Source: Metabacillus halosaccharovorans (GTDB taxonomy: Bacteria; Bacillota; Bacilli; Bacillales; Bacillaceae). From it: a stretch of DNA of 64,000 bases. The first letter of the stretch is position 1; every line of letters starts with the position of its first letter. A program made the translations under genes and the position numbers. Shown piece by piece: positions 1-7,792 of the stretch. Under the pieces are notes generated by a model. The model was not told the DNA's origin. It made no database searches and worked only from the letters and a program-made list of their open reading frames with translations. The stretch spans positions 930,001-994,000 of the forward strand of contig NZ_KV917371.1 in NCBI RefSeq assembly GCF_002019635.1. The letters run 5' to 3'.

Positions 1-237
1 AATGGACTGATTACTAAGAATGCGGTTGAAACCGGTTTGAGCTTTGAAAGTGTTCGGGAAATAGTTGATGGAGTAGAAAATGGGGATGTTATTGCAATAG
101 ATTCTGGAATACCCCTGCATAATAAGACTAATTTTGTAACAGAGATAAAGCCTGGTAAAGTAACGAAATCATCATTGAAAGATTTATCAAAACAAGATAT
201 GTTGAGATTTTTCTTGACTGGTTTGATTGAGAGATAA
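1..237 (+). CDS. 3' end of an unrecognised protein (partial)
   Basis: The reading frame is open from the first base of the window and ends in TAA at 235-237, so only the last 78 codons are seen. An internal TTG at 37 would also open the frame but has no clear ribosome binding site. The visible part is mixed helix and strand with no signal peptide or membrane segment. It contains the stretch GVENGDVIAIDSG and ends in FFLTGLIER. I do not recognise the family. It converges on the gene at 315-3839, with a shared hairpin between them. Confidence 0.6.
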   Translation, partial: NGLITKNAVETGLSFESVREIVDGVENGDVIAIDSGIPLHNKTNFVTEIKPGKVTKSSLKDLSKQDMLRFFLTGLIER

Positions 238-270
238 TGACTCGATCCCTTTGATACTCAAGCACATAAT

Positions 271-306
271 AAAAATGCTCTATAGATCAATCTATAGAGC
301 ATTTTT
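271..306. terminator. Bidirectional intrinsic terminator
   Basis: A perfect 16-bp stem (arms 271-286 and 291-306, loop TCAA) has A5 on one side and T5 on the other. It sits between two convergent genes and can end transcripts from both. Confidence 0.85.
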
Positions 307-314
307 ACGTTTTA

Positions 315-3300
315 TTAATTGATGTTTTGAGCTGTTAACACAATATTACTTGTTGCTTTATTTCCATAAACATCTTCAATAAGTACTTCATTTGTATTAA
401 TAGTTAAGGTATCAACGAATGAACCATCAAACACTCCACCATCACCCTCGGTATCGTCACCAAATTGGACAATAAATATTTGATTATCATCTGTCGTTAC
501 GTTCACTCCATAAGTTCCAAACTCTTCCGTCATACCTTCCAAAGCTTCTTTTAATTCCAATGCAGAATCACCGCTTAATTCTTCACTAAAGTTTACATAT
601 AACTCTCCGTTATTTAACTCACCTGGAGTGACATAATTTAGTTCATTTATTTCAGGAGGTGTTAAGTCATTAGGAATTCGTGAATCATTCGCTACCTCTA
701 TCGCATCATTAATTGCCTGTGTTTCACTTAAGATAGTCTCCGGAGTAAAAGAACCATCTTCTAAGAATCCTCTTGCATCATTAAGTGCAGTTTGTAGCAA
801 ATCAAGTGATTCCTGAGTGAAATTACCCGGCTCTGTTCCCACTGTTGCACTGTCAACAAGATCTTGCCCTTCGTTTATGGTGTCTACTAATACAGCAACC
901 ATTTGATCTATTTCGTCGTTTTCGTTTTCATTTTCAAAAGGAACTTGATTCATATATACCTGCTCAATAGCAATTGAAAGATTTTCAGACACCTGCATTA
1001 TTTCCTCTTCAGTGGCATCTGTATTTTCAAGTAATGTTAAAGCAGCATTTAAAGCTGTCTGTAAACCAGTAAAGGATTCTTCTGTATAGTCCCCTGGAAG
1101 AGTTCCTATAGTACCGTTATTCAATATATATTGCGCATCATTTATTAAATATTGCAGTTGTTCAGTTGGATCTATCTCATTTTCAAATGGAGTGTCTTCT
1201 AATAGGTCATTGATTGGTGTAACATCAATATCTTGACCATCATTTGAAACAACCAGTTTAAATACTTCCCAATATCTCTCATTATTTTCACTAGACGGAA
1301 CACTAAATTCCTGTTCAGCAACCAGAGCATTTCCTTTAAATATTTTTACCTTTGCACCAGATTCAGCCAGCGGAGTCTCACCTGAGAAATTATGAACATA
1401 AAATAAGTATTCACCATCCACAAGCTTACGAATCGTTGTTGTTTCCGGCCCATATGAATTTGTATCATCCCAATCTAAGTCTGCATAAGTCGTTCCAGCT
1501 AGAACAAACTCTTTATCAGAATACCAAGTATGATATTGTTCCTCACCATTTGATAGGGTAGCAACTAAATGTGAATCTAAATCTGAAGGATTTTCTCCCC
1601 ATTCAAGCATTATTTTCAATTCATTTGTTGCAGCAGCTCTTATTGCTGTTTCATTTTGATCAACATTAAATGTATCAGTTGGTGCTGTTCCCATCATATA
1701 TGAAGTAACATATCCTTGCTTAGAAAACTCTCCTGTGTAATTGCCTGATGGTAGATTAACAGAATAATAACCAAATTTATCAGTTGTCACTTCAGCAACT
1801 ACTTCACCTTCTGTCGTGCCTGTGCCCTCTCTAAATTTAATCGTCATTCCTTCAATACCAACATTCGCAATGTCAGTAATTCTTCCACTAAAACCAGTGC
1901 CGATTTCAACCGTAGAGCTAATCTCTTGTCCAGTAACCTTAGTAGAACTTTCTGCTGGTTTAACTTTAATAACCAATTCCTTATCAAGGTTTTCTGTTAA
2001 TAGAACAGGAGTAAATGTAAAACGATTTCTATTTGAATTATACTCTAAATTTTGCAATTCATATGGCTGTCCATCTAGTGTAGCTGTTACGTCAAAATCA
2101 GCTAAAGTTAGTCCAGCTATATACTCATCATATTCTACACTAATGCTTGATTGATCTGCATGTACATTAGTCATCAAAACAGAATCTGTATCTGAGTAGC
2201 TATCAGTTACCTCATCTTCTCCAACTTGAACTGAAGTACCATTATCTAATACTAAATTTTGAGGTCTTTGAGAAATAGTAGAACCATTAGCATTTATTTG
2301 AGCTGTATCGATTCTTCCAGCTCCTAGTACACTAGCTGCAGCATTTAGAACTAATGTGCGAATATCTGTTTGTTGATCTAAATTTATACGAACATTCATA
2401 GCTCTAGAATTAATCGTTTCAAATGAGCCAATCAATTCTACACTTAAATCTTCTGTAGCTGATTGGACACTTTCACCAACTGTAATATTGGTAAATCCAT
2501 CTGCATTATTATCTAGGTTTTCTTCTTCAATCTTCACATATGATTCCAGTTGAACTTCATATACTTGTGTCGAGCCACTAGCAACGATACGGATTGCTCC
2601 ATTATTTTTATTCACAATTACAGTGGCTAAAACTGAATCAGTGAAATGGATACTGTTGCTTCCGCCACCTTTAACCGTAGTAGTACCTTCAACAGTAACT
2701 CCTTGAAGTGTTACGTCTCCTTCCCCTACTTCCTCAGCAATTAACAAGTTCCCTTTAATAATCATGTTTTTTAGAGTCACGTTTTGGCTTTTTACAACTA
2801 AATCTCCTTCAACTACAAGAGGATCTCCAGTTTCTTGTCCATATGTACCTTCTGCTGTGATTGTTGATGGAATCTCTGTACCTGGAGTAGCAGGTGTTTC
2901 TGTATCACCACCAGCACCTGGATTTGCAGGCGTTTCTGTGTCACCACCAGTACCTGGATTTGCAGGTGTTTCAGTGTCACCACCAGTACCTGGTGTTGTC
3001 GGTGTTTCACTTCCTGCATCAGGGTCTACTGTCGGTTCTTCGGGTACCTTTTTTATTAGTTCATCCTTAGTATGAACTAAACTGGACTCAATTTGAGGTA
3101 TACTTGGATATTTACCCGGGTGTAGTTTATTTCCAGCTTCTTTTATATCTAGAGATCGTTTTTCCAGACGCTCTAACATAGCAAGTTGTTCTTCAACTTC
3201 ACTAAATTTTTCATTACTAACAAGTACTTCAATTTCTTTTAATAAGTTATATCGAGATACCTCATATATAATGGTTTCTCTTACAATTTTCGCCGGCGTT

Positions 3301-3839
3301 ATAACTAGCTCATTTGCAATTTTTCGGTTATCACTGCCATACATTTTTCCAATGGCTCTCTCTGTTTTTCTTATTTCAGCAGATAGCTTGTTATACTTAT
3401 TGACAGTCTCATCATTAATCATTTGTTTTTCAATATCTTTATTTAATTCTGCTTGTAATTCTTCTAAACTACCTCTTAATTTTGTTAAGTCTATAACTCT
3501 AGCAACACGTAATCTAATTTCTTCAGCTGACTTTAACTTTGCTTCTAGCTTATTCTTATTAGATACCTGAGATGATGAAAGAATAGACTGAGCCTTTTGA
3601 ATTGATTCTTTTGCTTGATTGTATTTTGTCATATTTTCTTTAGACAAAGCAAAATCATTATCTTGAGATAAAACATAGAGAGATTTTAGAGAATTGGCTA
3701 ATTTAAATGCATTATTAACTGCTTCCTCCACATTTGCTTGTGAAGCAGCCTGAGCAGGAGTTACAGCAACTAAGGCACTAGCAGCCATCATTAAGGATGT
3801 TGTTTGTACTATACGCTTCTTTTTCTTATTATTTTTCAA
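315..3839 (-). CDS. Large mosaic surface protein with SbsC-type wall anchor (adhesin-like)
   Basis: Predicted secreted, wall-bound protein of 1174 residues. It starts at TTG 3839 behind an AGAGGT site. The signal peptide covers residues 1-31 (lysine-rich start, AQA cleavage site). Residues about 32-268 form the SbsC-like anchor, with the hallmark IIYEVSRYNLL. A Pro/Thr/Gly repeat linker follows to about 330. Then come a segment resembling a right-handed beta-helix (about 330-560), an Ig-like segment, a carboxypeptidase-regulatory-like fold (GRITDIANVGIEG), a YfaP/DUF2135-like domain (LEWGENPSDLDSHL), two FIVAR-like helical repeats (about 890-1060) and a C-terminal Ig-like domain. There are no SLH domains and no LPXTG motif, so anchoring would rest on the first domain. 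The domain order suggests an adhesin or matrix protein. The substrate cannot be told from sequence. Confidence 0.85.
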   Translation of the reverse strand: MKNNKKKKRIVQTTSLMMAASALVAVTPAQAASQANVEEAVNNAFKLANSLKSLYVLSQDNDFALSKENMTKYNQAKESIQKAQSILSSSQVSNKNKLEAKLKSAEEIRLRVARVIDLTKLRGSLEELQAELNKDIEKQMINDETVNKYNKLSAEIRKTERAIGKMYGSDNRKIANELVITPAKIVRETIIYEVSRYNLLKEIEVLVSNEKFSEVEEQLAMLERLEKRSLDIKEAGNKLHPGKYPSIPQIESSLVHTKDELIKKVPEEPTVDPDAGSETPTTPGTGGDTETPANPGTGGDTETPANPGAGGDTETPATPGTEIPSTITAEGTYGQETGDPLVVEGDLVVKSQNVTLKNMIIKGNLLIAEEVGEGDVTLQGVTVEGTTTVKGGGSNSIHFTDSVLATVIVNKNNGAIRIVASGSTQVYEVQLESYVKIEEENLDNNADGFTNITVGESVQSATEDLSVELIGSFETINSRAMNVRINLDQQTDIRTLVLNAAASVLGAGRIDTAQINANGSTISQRPQNLVLDNGTSVQVGEDEVTDSYSDTDSVLMTNVHADQSSISVEYDEYIAGLTLADFDVTATLDGQPYELQNLEYNSNRNRFTFTPVLLTENLDKELVIKVKPAESSTKVTGQEISSTVEIGTGFSGRITDIANVGIEGMTIKFREGTGTTEGEVVAEVTTDKFGYYSVNLPSGNYTGEFSKQGYVTSYMMGTAPTDTFNVDQNETAIRAAATNELKIMLEWGENPSDLDSHLVATLSNGEEQYHTWYSDKEFVLAGTTYADLDWDDTNSYGPETTTIRKLVDGEYLFYVHNFSGETPLAESGAKVKIFKGNALVAEQEFSVPSSENNERYWEVFKLVVSNDGQDIDVTPINDLLEDTPFENEIDPTEQLQYLINDAQYILNNGTIGTLPGDYTEESFTGLQTALNAALTLLENTDATEEEIMQVSENLSIAIEQVYMNQVPFENENENDEIDQMVAVLVDTINEGQDLVDSATVGTEPGNFTQESLDLLQTALNDARGFLEDGSFTPETILSETQAINDAIEVANDSRIPNDLTPPEINELNYVTPGELNNGELYVNFSEELSGDSALELKEALEGMTEEFGTYGVNVTTDDNQIFIVQFGDDTEGDGGVFDGSFVDTLTINTNEVLIEDVYGNKATSNIVLTAQNIN
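2881..3010 (-). repeat. 36-nt in-frame tandem repeat coding a Pro/Thr/Gly linker
   Basis: Units begin at about 2881, 2917, 2953 and 2989 with a 36-nt period. Each codes a 12-residue unit close to PGTGGDTETPAN. The near-identity of the units suggests recent expansion. It links the anchor to the beta-helix region. Confidence 0.9.
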
Positions 3840-4188
3840 GATTCTCTACCTCTTCCAATTTATTTATTAGCAAAAAATATTCTAGTACAAATTACACAAA
3901 ATGTAAACTTCGGAATTATTATGAAATTTTTACATTAGTATTTTAATATATAATTTTTATAGAATAAACCTATAAAAATTACGGTTTTCGAGTAAATTTA
4001 TTATTATAATATATCATTAATTTTAAAAAAGAAAATATTACCTCCAAAACTAAATACCTACTTATTGTGGGTCTAAATACCCGATTATAGGTTAGAGATT
4101 CTATTTCCCGTCTTTTAGTAACGCTTTAAAACATAAAAAAAACCCAGCTATTATGCCAGGCTCTTTTAGTGACATGCACTTCATCTAT
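3840..4188. other. Gene-free AT-rich leader region
   Basis: This is the upstream region of the 315-3839 gene. It holds a perfect 11-bp inverted repeat (3952-3962 with 3970-3980, 7-nt loop). A weak hairpin with A8 at 4135-4165 may end the 4189 gene on the minus strand, but its stem is poor. No coding signal is seen. Confidence 0.5.
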
Positions 4189-5754
4189 CTACTTATAATA
4201 ATCCAAAACTCCAAGTAATATAGCTTCTGCTGCATTATCTCGGAATTGGCTTGTCTTTAACTTTGCCGCTTCAGCTTCATTCGAGATAAAACCAAGCTCA
4301 GCTAGTACGCTCGGCATCGTCGTATATTTAATAACGTAGAACCCGGCATCTTTCACTCCACGGTTTTTTGTTCCAAGCTTTTCAATTAGTCTCTTTTGGA
4401 TTTTCTCTGCTAACCTTTCACTATTGGCACTCTGGTACTTATCATTCCAATACGTTTCTGTACCACTTGCCGATTCACTTGTTGCAGCATTAACATGCAA
4501 GCTTATGAAGATATCAGCCTTTGCATTATTTGCTAGAGATGCACGTTCTTGCAATTCCAAAAACGTATCATTATTTCTTGTCATGATAACCTTTGCACCT
4601 TCAGCTTCAAGTAACGTTTTAACCTTTAATCCAACATCAAGAACAATATCCTTTTCTTTAAGCCCAAAACCTATCGCACCTGAATCTTTACCACCGTGAC
4701 CGGGGTCAATAGCAATAACTTTCCCTGCTAATAAAGAACTACCACCTTGTTCTGTCGATCCTAGAATCAAATAATTCTTATGAACATAACAATCTTTATT
4801 ATTGATCTTTGTTTTTGCCCAATCTCCCACAATTTCATAAACAGTTATTACGTCACCATTATTCAGTTTACCTACAATGTCTGAATTCACCGTTGGTTCT
4901 GAACGAACATTTAAAGAACTAGCTGTTACAACAGCTTGGATCGGAGAAGTACTAGTGCCTCCCGAGCCTTTTGCTGTATCATAATTTTTTTTGTAGGTTG
5001 TTTCCATTTGAACAAACGTTTGATTAATTGAGCTTGGTAAACTAGCATAACCACCAGCTTGTTTAATCTCAATGGCACGTTTCTTCAGTCTGCTTAAAAC
5101 ACCAAAATTCTTGTTTGCCTCTGTCAACTGCTTTTTTTGAATTTGTGAATTAATTGTATTTAGTAATCGATAATGTGAAACCTCATAAATGACACGTTCT
5201 TTTGCGATCTTAGAAGGAGTTATGTAGTAATCCAATAATACTCTACGAGTAGTAGGACCATAAACCTTACCAATTGTCTCTTCTACTTTTCTGATCTTAG
5301 TTGAGTACCTGTCATACAGGCTATCAATCTGACTAATGCTGCCTTTCTTGATTGCTGCTTCAAACTCTGTTAAATACTGGCGGAGAATAGCGCCATGTTT
5401 CGCGCTGTCAATAAAATACGCAGCACGAAGACGTAATTCCTTTGCCTTATTAAGTCTTTCCTGTAAGTTACTTTTTCTTGAATCACTCAGAGAGTTAATC
5501 GACTGTTGAGCCTTATCAATTGATGCTTTCGATTGATTATATTTCTTTGAGAATGTTGAAGAAACACCAATTCCCTTCGAAGATTTAATAAGGTAATACG
5601 GCTCAAGGTTTTCTGCTTCTTTTACTGCCTCGTTTACTTGCTTCTCTACTTGTTGATAAGTTGCTGCTGCCGATACGTTTGATGGTGCATAACAGCAAAG
5701 TGCAATGAACAAGATTGAAAGATACGTAGCGAGACTGACTAACCTGTTCTTCAT
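4189..5754 (-). CDS. SbsC-anchored N-acetylmuramoyl-L-alanine amidase (Amidase_3)
   Basis: Predicted zinc amidase that cuts the bond between muramic acid and L-alanine in peptidoglycan, held on the wall by an SbsC-like domain. ATG 5754 is chosen because AGGAG lies 8 nt upstream; a TTG at 5757 is also possible. Signal peptide about 1-30. The anchor covers about 31-265, with the hallmark VIYEVSHYRLL. An SH3b domain follows (about 273-330, VVTASSLNVRSEP). The Amidase_3 domain fills the C-terminus: IAIDPGHGGKDSGA supplies the first zinc histidine, SLHVNA the second, and AELGF the catalytic glutamate. All key residues are present, so it should be active. A role in wall turnover or separation is inferred. 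Confidence 0.92.
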   Translation of the reverse strand: MKNRLVSLATYLSILFIALCCYAPSNVSAAATYQQVEKQVNEAVKEAENLEPYYLIKSSKGIGVSSTFSKKYNQSKASIDKAQQSINSLSDSRKSNLQERLNKAKELRLRAAYFIDSAKHGAILRQYLTEFEAAIKKGSISQIDSLYDRYSTKIRKVEETIGKVYGPTTRRVLLDYYITPSKIAKERVIYEVSHYRLLNTINSQIQKKQLTEANKNFGVLSRLKKRAIEIKQAGGYASLPSSINQTFVQMETTYKKNYDTAKGSGGTSTSPIQAVVTASSLNVRSEPTVNSDIVGKLNNGDVITVYEIVGDWAKTKINNKDCYVHKNYLILGSTEQGGSSLLAGKVIAIDPGHGGKDSGAIGFGLKEKDIVLDVGLKVKTLLEAEGAKVIMTRNNDTFLELQERASLANNAKADIFISLHVNAATSESASGTETYWNDKYQSANSERLAEKIQKRLIEKLGTKNRGVKDAGFYVIKYTTMPSVLAELGFISNEAEAAKLKTSQFRDNAAEAILLGVLDYYK

Positions 5755-5924
5755 CAATAATGCTCCTAGCTTTTTTATTTTAGTAAAATCTTCCTTAGTA
5801 TATCTTACTAAAAAACCAGCTCTTTGTAATATGTAATTACGACAAAACTCAAGGTCATTTTACCTATTTTTTAACTATTTTCAAATTAATTTCCAAATAT
5901 TATTTTATTTTTCCAGTAAAGTAG

Positions 5925-5930
5925 TATAAT
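5925..5930 (+). promoter_or_regulatory. Predicted -10 element for the riboswitch leader
   Basis: A perfect TATAAT lies about 25 bases before the riboswitch-like RNA. No good -35 is seen 17 bp upstream. Transcription would start near 5937. Confidence 0.5.
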
Positions 5931-5954
5931 AGACTCATGTAATCATTAAAAAAT

Positions 5955-6021
5955 ACTATACAAAAGGCAAAGCTATGAGTCTAAGGCAGAAATATCTGCT
6001 ATGATCGTCAGGTTACCATAG
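5955..6021 (+). promoter_or_regulatory. c-di-GMP-I (GEMM-I)-like riboswitch aptamer, apparently lacking P2
   Basis: The core reads GGCAAAGCTATGAGTCTAAG, then a GCAG/CTGC hairpin, then CTATGATCGTCAGGTTACC. This matches the conserved P3 side and 3' side of c-di-GMP-I riboswitches as I remember them. A short P1 could form from CTAT (5956-5959) and ATAG (6018-6021). Normal members have two GCAAA-type segments with a GNRA-capped P2 hairpin between them. Here only one segment is present and P2 is not visible. The placement, between a promoter-like site and an intrinsic terminator ahead of a surface-protein gene, supports a regulatory RNA. Ligand binding is unproven. Confidence 0.7.
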
Positions 6022-6028
6022 AAAGGTT

Positions 6029-6066
6029 CACTATGGCTAAATTTTGTCATAGTGTTTTTTGTTTTT
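6029..6066 (+). terminator. Riboswitch expression-platform terminator
   Basis: CACTATG (6029-6035) pairs with CATAGTG (6048-6054), followed by T6-G-T5. CCATAG at 6016-6021, the 3' arm of the aptamer's P1, can instead pair with CTATGG at 6031-6036 and so block the terminator. The arrangement predicts that ligand binding turns the gene off. Confidence 0.8.
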
Positions 6067-6137
6067 AAAGGGGGGATCAGTAAGGTCTTTAGCATTATTA
6101 TTCTTTCTTACATCATTGAATACAGGAGGTACTTATT

Positions 6138-7634
6138 TTGACTATCAAATTTTTAAAAAATCTAGCACTTTTATCTGTTTTAGTTTTTATTGGCTTTTTA
6201 CAATTTGGTGTGAAAGCTGAAGCAGCAGGGGTTAATCTGCCTTTTAATGTAAAAACATCTGGAGTTTTAACAAAGGATACTACAGCGAATAACTATACGA
6301 TTACAATTACTGAAGCTGGAAGACTTTCCCTCGATATGACTTCATATGTAGATACTTTTACGTATATTACATTATACGATTCTAGCAATAATGTGATTAT
6401 CGACGATTATACCAGAGGAAGCTCGGTTACCCCTGCAAAATATACGAATTGGGTAGATGTTGAGCCTGGTACATACCGTTTAAAAATTTCAGATGGTGAT
6501 TACGAAAGTAATACAGGATCTTATGAGATTACTCCAACGTTTACATCAGCAGGTAACTTTAATGAAGTAGAGCCAAATAACGGCACAGTTGAAGCACAAC
6601 CTTTAAAATTCAACGAAAAATTAAACGGATTCTTATCTTGGGATAATACGGCTGACTACTTCAAGATCACTGTTGAACGCTCTGGTCAACTGAATATTGA
6701 CTTATCATCTTATGTAGACACATTTACATACATTACATTACTTGATGAGGATAATAATGAAGTAATGGATGGCTATGTTCAAGGAAGCTCAAAAAACCCT
6801 GCAAAATACATTCAATCTGTTGATGTTAATAAAGGAACATACTACTTAAAAGTACATGACGGTGATTATGAACAAAACACTGGTAAATACGTAGTAAATA
6901 CTACCTTCGCTGCAGCGAACAATAATGACCAAGAGCCAAATAACGGTGTTGTTGAAGCTCAAAAATTAACGTACAATAAGTCAATTACAGGGTTTCTTGC
7001 TTGGGATGATACTGTTGATATGTATAAGATAGACGTAACTGTTCCCGGAAAAGTCGGCATTGACTTAACATCTTACGTTGACTCTTTTACATACATTGAA
7101 CTATTAAATAGTAACAATAATTCACTGATTGATGAATACGTAAGAAGTAGCTCTGGAACCCCAACTAAGTTTAAAGAATCTATTGAACTAGAAAAAGGAA
7201 CATATTATCTAAAAGTACATGACGGTGATTATGAACAAAACACCGGGAAATATTTATTAACCGTAACACCACCACCAAACAAACACATTGGACGAGTATT
7301 AATCCGCAGCAAAGAACAATATTTATACAGTCCAACCGGAGCTAAGTCCCGCAAGCTAAGACAAAATGAAGGACTTCGCATTTATAAGGTACTAAGTGAC
7401 CGCTACGATGTTGGTGGAGGATATTATGTGAAGAAAACTAAAGTGAACCTTTTCTATGTAGGTCACGTTTGGAGTAAAAGATATAGTTTAGGAGTATATG
7501 AGCCTGACGGTTCATACTTTAAATCATTCGATTCAAAAGAACCTGTTCGTGTTTATGGATACAGCAATGGTCGCTATGATGTAGGTAATGGCTATTTTGT
7601 AAATGTTGACGATGATGTGCAATTTGATCGTTAA
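6138..7634 (+). CDS. Secreted protein with three PPC-like repeats and SH3-like tail
   Basis: TTG start behind a strong AGGAGGT 7 nt upstream. The signal peptide spans residues about 1-30 (AEA). Three tandem beta-sandwich repeats of about 118 residues follow, each like a bacterial pre-peptidase C-terminal (PPC) domain. They share S-Y-V-D-[TS]-F-T-Y-I and L-K-[IV]-[SH]-D-G-D-Y-E. The last 120 residues hold two SH3-like units with RYDVGGGYYV and RYDVGNGYFV. The same tail occurs in the 27511-28728 protein. No catalytic domain is seen, so an adhesive or binding role outside the cell is inferred. Expression is probably controlled by the riboswitch-terminator upstream. Confidence 0.85.
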   Translation: MTIKFLKNLALLSVLVFIGFLQFGVKAEAAGVNLPFNVKTSGVLTKDTTANNYTITITEAGRLSLDMTSYVDTFTYITLYDSSNNVIIDDYTRGSSVTPAKYTNWVDVEPGTYRLKISDGDYESNTGSYEITPTFTSAGNFNEVEPNNGTVEAQPLKFNEKLNGFLSWDNTADYFKITVERSGQLNIDLSSYVDTFTYITLLDEDNNEVMDGYVQGSSKNPAKYIQSVDVNKGTYYLKVHDGDYEQNTGKYVVNTTFAAANNNDQEPNNGVVEAQKLTYNKSITGFLAWDDTVDMYKIDVTVPGKVGIDLTSYVDSFTYIELLNSNNNSLIDEYVRSSSGTPTKFKESIELEKGTYYLKVHDGDYEQNTGKYLLTVTPPPNKHIGRVLIRSKEQYLYSPTGAKSRKLRQNEGLRIYKVLSDRYDVGGGYYVKKTKVNLFYVGHVWSKRYSLGVYEPDGSYFKSFDSKEPVRVYGYSNGRYDVGNGYFVNVDDDVQFDR

Positions 7635-7640
7635 CATAAA

Positions 7641-7682
7641 AAAAAAGCTCTGTAGAGAATATCAATCTCTACAGAGCTTTTT
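7641..7682. terminator. Strong intrinsic terminator
   Basis: Arms of about 16 bp (7643-7658 and 7667-7682) with A and T tracts lie directly after the PPC protein gene. Confidence 0.85.
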
Positions 7683-7792
7683 ACTTTAATTGTTGACGGA
7701 CATCACCCTCTTCCATCTTCTACAAGTTGAATCTCCACCAAAATAACTGGTAGCATATAGAGATAACAATCTGAACGAAAGGAAGTACTTTG

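Noticed and set aside
4135-4165. Clear terminator after the amidase gene
   Set aside because: There is an A8 run (T8 on the minus strand), but the stem is poor with mismatches, so it is noted only as weak in the region entry.
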